Origin: Camarhynchus parvulus
Lineage: Eukaryota > Chordata > Aves > Passeriformes > Thraupidae
Length of the DNA: 64,000 bases
Direction: 5' to 3'
NCBI RefSeq assembly: GCF_901933205.1
Contig: NC_044577.1
Coordinates: 2,987,321 to 3,051,320, forward strand
The position numbers and the translations under genes are program-made. The stretch's first letter is position 1. The number at the start of each line of letters is the position of its first letter. Of this stretch, positions 59,816 to 64,000 are shown one piece after another. The notes beneath the pieces are model-generated. The model was not told the DNA's origin. It saw only the letters and a program-made list of their open reading frames with translations, and did not search any database.

Positions 59816-62370
59816 TTCTCACAGGAAGGGGTGGATGGTTTGCACTGAGTCTCACCTCTCTCCTGGGGCTTTTCAGGGAGTGCTGGAAAGGCAGGAGTGC
59901 TGCCAGCAGAGCCAGGCACTCAGGAGGGCTGGGGTATGATGAGGATGGAGCAGCTCCATGATGAGTGGCGCTGATGCTCTCCTGCATCAGAGATGAAGGA
60001 AAGCCCTTTGCCAAGGCCCATTTCTCCCTGCCTTTCTGCATGGGCCTAGGACTTGGACCGTTACATTACTTTTCCTGCTCCTAAATTGTTCCCTGCTGCC
60101 TTGTGAAAGTATGATTAATATTCTTCAGGACTCTGTTATTAATTCTTCATTACAGCGTAGTCGCACAAAAGGCAAGGGGAATATTATGTCTGGCTTGTTG
60201 CACCTCACCAACCATTTCAATAAATATCTTAAAGAACAGAGGGTGTGCAGAGAATGAAGAGTACCAGGGACTGCTTACATTTTGCACTGCAGAATAGATC
60301 ACTAATCTGTCTGATTTAATAAAAAAATTGTACAGAGCAGAGTTAAATCATAGAACTGCATGTTGGAAGTAGAGAATTGTGAATGTGCCTTAATATATTC
60401 AGCACTGAGATGGATATGTATTATATATGTTATTTATTTTAGCTGCACAAAGGCAAAAAGGTGGCTTTTATACGCTATACTGTTCTAATAAATATGGTGG
60501 CTCCAAAACTAAATTATGAACGGCATTAAAAATGAAGTGCTTCCCAAACATACAACCTGTACATAAAGAATATCCTATGGGGAGAAAAAGAGCTAAAAGA
60601 ATTCACCAGTGAATAAATACAGCACAGCATAATTACAGGCTCCTGTGTTTTTCAGCCAGGGTACAATCATACAGTTTACTCAAAAGTCTTCTAATAGCCT
60701 CTGGGTACATACTGCATTTAGGAGAAAGCTTTCTATTGTGAGCTCCCTCCCCTCCCTGCCTGGCCCTCCACACTCTTTAAATGTACTTTTGGGAAAAAGT
60801 CTGCACTTGAAAGGGGATGGAGCAAATTCTGGGAGAAATAATTGGCTTTTTTGAAGTTCTAATTCTGACCATTCTTCCTTTCTCAGATCCTCCCCAAGTC
60901 CAAATTCTGCTGATGCTCATAGCTATTTTTCACTTGACTCTGGCTGACCTTGGACCACATATGTTTTTGCTAGGTCCAAAATTTATTTATTCATTAGCCT
61001 TCCTTGGTTATTAAAAAGAGGAAGTTATTAATAATTAATTCATTCTAAGCTGTCACCCTACCATGTTTAGTTAAGGCAATTTAGCACATCAGTCACTTTA
61101 AAGAGACTGCACTACCATGGTAATCCAGCATGTGTGATCACACATATTCAGCGCCACGTGTGCTCCCTTTCCCCCATTTTCTATCTCCTGGCAACATGGG
61201 AAGAGCAAGACTATAAAGGACCAATTCTGCAAAGTTCTAATTGTTGTTCCAAACTTTTAGGGAGGAGTAATTCTGAAGTAATGTGACATTGTGAGTGCAG
61301 CTCCATCTGTTAGTGCCAATTAATTAGGGTTTCAGCTATTGCACCACCAAGCCCAATGAGAGCTGGTTCTGTTAATATTTCCCCTGCAGGTCACAGATAC
61401 TCACAAAAACACTGTCAGTTTTGGGAGATTTATAAACATTTATATACAGTACTTCAACTCTTTATTTTGAGACTTCTACGACACAGGAAAAAATCACATT
61501 GGCAATCCAGTCAGAAAGATCTTTTATAGAGATTATTGACTTTAAAAGGACCCAAATAGAGTATCTTAAATCCATTTGTCATTGATACAAATGGATTTAC
61601 CTTTTTCTTGCTTTGATCAATGGGAATTTGGTAGTTTGTGAGGGAGTTAAGCTTTCCAAAGCTCTCCAAAGGAAAAAAAAAATAAAATGCTGCTACAAGT
61701 TGTGTTTGTGGAAGCACCAACTGGCAAGAATGATAAAATGTGACTGATTTCCTAAAGCATGAAATCAAAGCTTGCTTTGTTCAGAGCATTAGCACATTTT
61801 CTTTTGACTGTGTTTTTATTATAGAAGGTGCACTTTAAAAAAGGAGAGCTAGAATAAAGCTATTGGGGTTGAGATCATGGGGATATTGAATCAAACCCAG
61901 GTTCACCCAGTTAACCACTAACAGAGGTTTGTATTAAGATACATTTTAAAGCAGTCCTGGGATCCAAAAATAAACTGTCTAGATAAGAATCTGAATGGGC
62001 TCAAGAATCCTGTTATTTTTTATGAATGCAGGCAGAGAGGCTAATTCCAAGTGCAGGACAGGCCATGGATAAAGGCAGTTTGCTCCCCCAACAGAAGTGG
62101 CTTACAGAGGACACACATTCTAATGAGAAGTGCTGCACATGAACACTCCTGAGGTGACAATGAGACAAGAGCTTCCTCTCCAAACCCCACTCTTCCTACC
62201 AACCTCTCTCCCTCCCTGTGCCTTGGCACTCCTAAGAGCTCTCAATCACTCCTTTCTGTGAAGTACTTGCTGTCTCATTTCCCTCCTGCTCATCCTTCCC
62301 CTGCCTCAGCTCCTCTTTATTCCCCTAGCAGCAGATTAGACATTATTCCCTCTCCTTCAACAACCAACCT
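59816..62370. other. Intronic stretch with one small palindrome only
   Basis: Apart from the inverted repeat at 61567-61599, no exon, RNA gene or transposon was recognised. The sequence is AT-rich with short, unsupported open frames. Confidence 0.6.
61567..61599. repeat. Perfect 13-bp inverted repeat, 7-base loop
   Basis: TAAATCCATTTGT (61567-61579) and ACAAATGGATTTA (61587-61599) are exact reverse complements around a 7-base loop. No T or U run follows that would suggest a Pol III terminator. Confidence 0.93.
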
Positions 62371-62485
62371 CATCTCCAAACATGAGCAGCCTCTGCCATC
62401 CCTGCCTCATCTCCAAACACCATGAGCAGCCTCTGCCATCCCTGCCTCATGTCCAAACACCATGAGCAGCCTCTGCCATCCCTGC
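62371..62485. repeat. 40-bp minisatellite, three copies
   Basis: Three tandem copies of CATGAGCAGCCTCTGCCATC followed by CCTGCCTCATCTCCAAACAC have unit starts at 62381, 62421 and 62461. The copies are nearly identical and the last is partial. Confidence 0.93.
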
Positions 62486-64000
62486 TGTGGCATCCTGGCA
62501 GCTCTGAGTGCTGCCTCTGGCAGAGGAGCATGCCATGTTTATGGATGCACAATTCCCAGTGCCCAGGGAAGCCACATGGCCAGGCTGAACCAGGACAAGG
62601 TGAAAGAGTCTTTCCAGAAGGAGCAAAACCTCCTGACTTGTCCTTCCAGGCTCTTGCCATCATATCCATTTGCCATGGAAGGTAAGAGTTCAGGATTAAA
62701 CTGTGCAAACATGAACAATGACCATGGACCACTCCAGAACAGGCAAGTATGTGTATTTTATTTCATTTTAAACCAACCTTTAATCTTCATGAGAACATAT
62801 GATAACTCCAGTCCCACATCTCAAAGGAGAGGTGCATCTCACCCCACGTGACCTACAGGTTATACTTGGTTTTTATTTAAAACAATTTTGGGATGAGATG
62901 AATCATTATTCAGAAAATAGCTCTTGATCTCTCCAGAGACCACATGGGGAGGAACTTCCAGATGATTAGAGTCAGCTGAGATGGAATCTTTTACAGAGAG
63001 ATGAACAAAGTATACGAAGCAGAAAGATTTAATGGAATATTTTGCCTGATTCTCAACTGAAATGTTAATTGGCTATTATTTGCAAACTACAGGATTGTTT
63101 AAATGTAGTTAAACAATAGAATGTAGTTAGAGAAGGAACTTCTATTTTACTTTGTAGCACTGATGTTCATTTGATAAATTTTGGAAAAGTCAGACATAAG
63201 TTGGAATTGCCTCTTAACATAAAGACACACCTTTAATACTATTCTTTCTTCCAAGATGCATGATTCACAGGAAAAATTTCTTTTGTAAGCAATAACCAGT
63301 TCAGTCTTAAATGACTGATCTTCATACCACAAAATAATCTCTTCACATTCAATGTAACAGCCAAACCTGGCAGAGAAAAATACTGAGGAAATGTAGTTAC
63401 AGCTGACATGAAAATATAAAAGAGATCCAACAATATAAAATAAGCAATAGAGCTTTGATAAAGGAGTGTGGGGAACGCAATTCAGAAATATTCATTCATC
63501 AGATAGGTCTGGAGAAGTCTGCAGTGACATTCTGAATTTGGATTAACTGCACAGGTTTTGATCTGTCTCATGCTACTTCACCCAGGATATGTAGCAGAGA
63601 AGCTTTTCATAGAACCCAAATGAGCATATAGGATAGAGAAAGAGTAAGGAAATGCTGTTTCAAAAATCAAATGGGAGCAGATACACAGACTATGAAAGTT
63701 TGGATTCATATTGCATATCCTGAAAAGATGTAACTTAGAGATTCAAAGCAACTCCAGTTACAGCTCACTGCAGGAATGTGCTAAACCTGCTACTTTACTC
63801 ATACTGAGTTAGCAAACTCAGAAAGGTTCCTCTTAAATCAATGAGTCTGCTCTGGAGGTGACAGCATCACACCCATTGTTCTTCCTCAGGGACACAAACA
63901 CAGCACAGATGTCTGGGACAGACAATCCCCAATATCAGTGCACAGTGGGGAGCACTGGCCATCCTAATATTGACTCTTGGTTAGAAGACAGATGCATGAC
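62486..64000. other. Intronic stretch without recognised features
   Basis: AT-rich sequence to the right edge, inferred to be SPAG16 intron. Short open frames only. No repeat, RNA gene or exon was recognised. Confidence 0.55.

Larger units (their letters stand above)
20730..64000 (-). other. SPAG16: SPAG16 last intron (extends past right edge)
   Basis: The terminal SPAG16 exon has an acceptor, and no other SPAG16 exon was recognised up to 64000, so at least 43 kb here is inferred to be one intron. SPAG16 is known for very large introns in mammals. The interval contains all the CR1 and LTR elements listed separately. A short, diverged WD40 exon could have been missed by eye, because exons shorter than about 180 nt do not stand out without alignment. 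Confidence 0.6.

Overview
The window is vertebrate nuclear DNA, almost certainly from a songbird. Coding sequence is sparse and interrupted by GT-AG introns. The interspersed repeats are CR1-type LINE tails plus several short LTRs resembling songbird (zebra-finch-type) endogenous retrovirus LTRs. No bacterial, plasmid or phage features are present. Family identification is by recognition only; no repeat library or protein database was searched.

Two protein-coding genes are supported, both on the minus strand and tandem head-to-tail. The right-hand gene is SPAG16 (axonemal WD40 protein). Only its last coding exon (20548-20729), 3' UTR and poly(A) signal (20411-20416) were identified, and 20730-64000 is read as SPAG16 intron. 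The left-hand gene is VWC2L (brorin-like secreted VWC-domain protein). Its first coding exon (16503-16979, ATG at 16892) and next coding exon (486-615) are intact. The last coding exon lies beyond base 1, and a non-coding first exon probably lies in the CpG-rich block at 19200-20310. This order and orientation match the SPAG16-VWC2L neighbourhood of mammals as I know it.

Layout: 1-485 VWC2L intron 3 (partial); 486-615 coding exon; 616-16502 intron 2, with a minus-strand LTR at 2668-3109 that still abuts a polypurine tract; 16503-16979 exon with signal peptide and first VWC domain; 16980 to about 19161 intron 1; 19162-20310 CpG island with G-runs, an A36 tract and a 40-bp GC-rich minisatellite; 20411-20729 SPAG16 3' end; 20730-64000 SPAG16 intron.

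The SPAG16 intron holds the most interesting repeat biology. There are two solo LTRs with perfect 5-bp target-site duplications (42270-42915 and 47043-47635, the second inside a CR1), another LTR 55 bp after the first (42971-43357), and a second copy of the intron-2 LTR family (54142-54591) that has lost its TATA box. A miniature LTR-internal-LTR element (58572-59557) has only 262 bp of internal sequence and a perfect 6-bp target duplication. Six CR1 segments, three minisatellites and two perfect hairpins complete the inventory. I found no evidence of a novel multi-gene system; the miniature LTR element is the best candidate for something undescribed.
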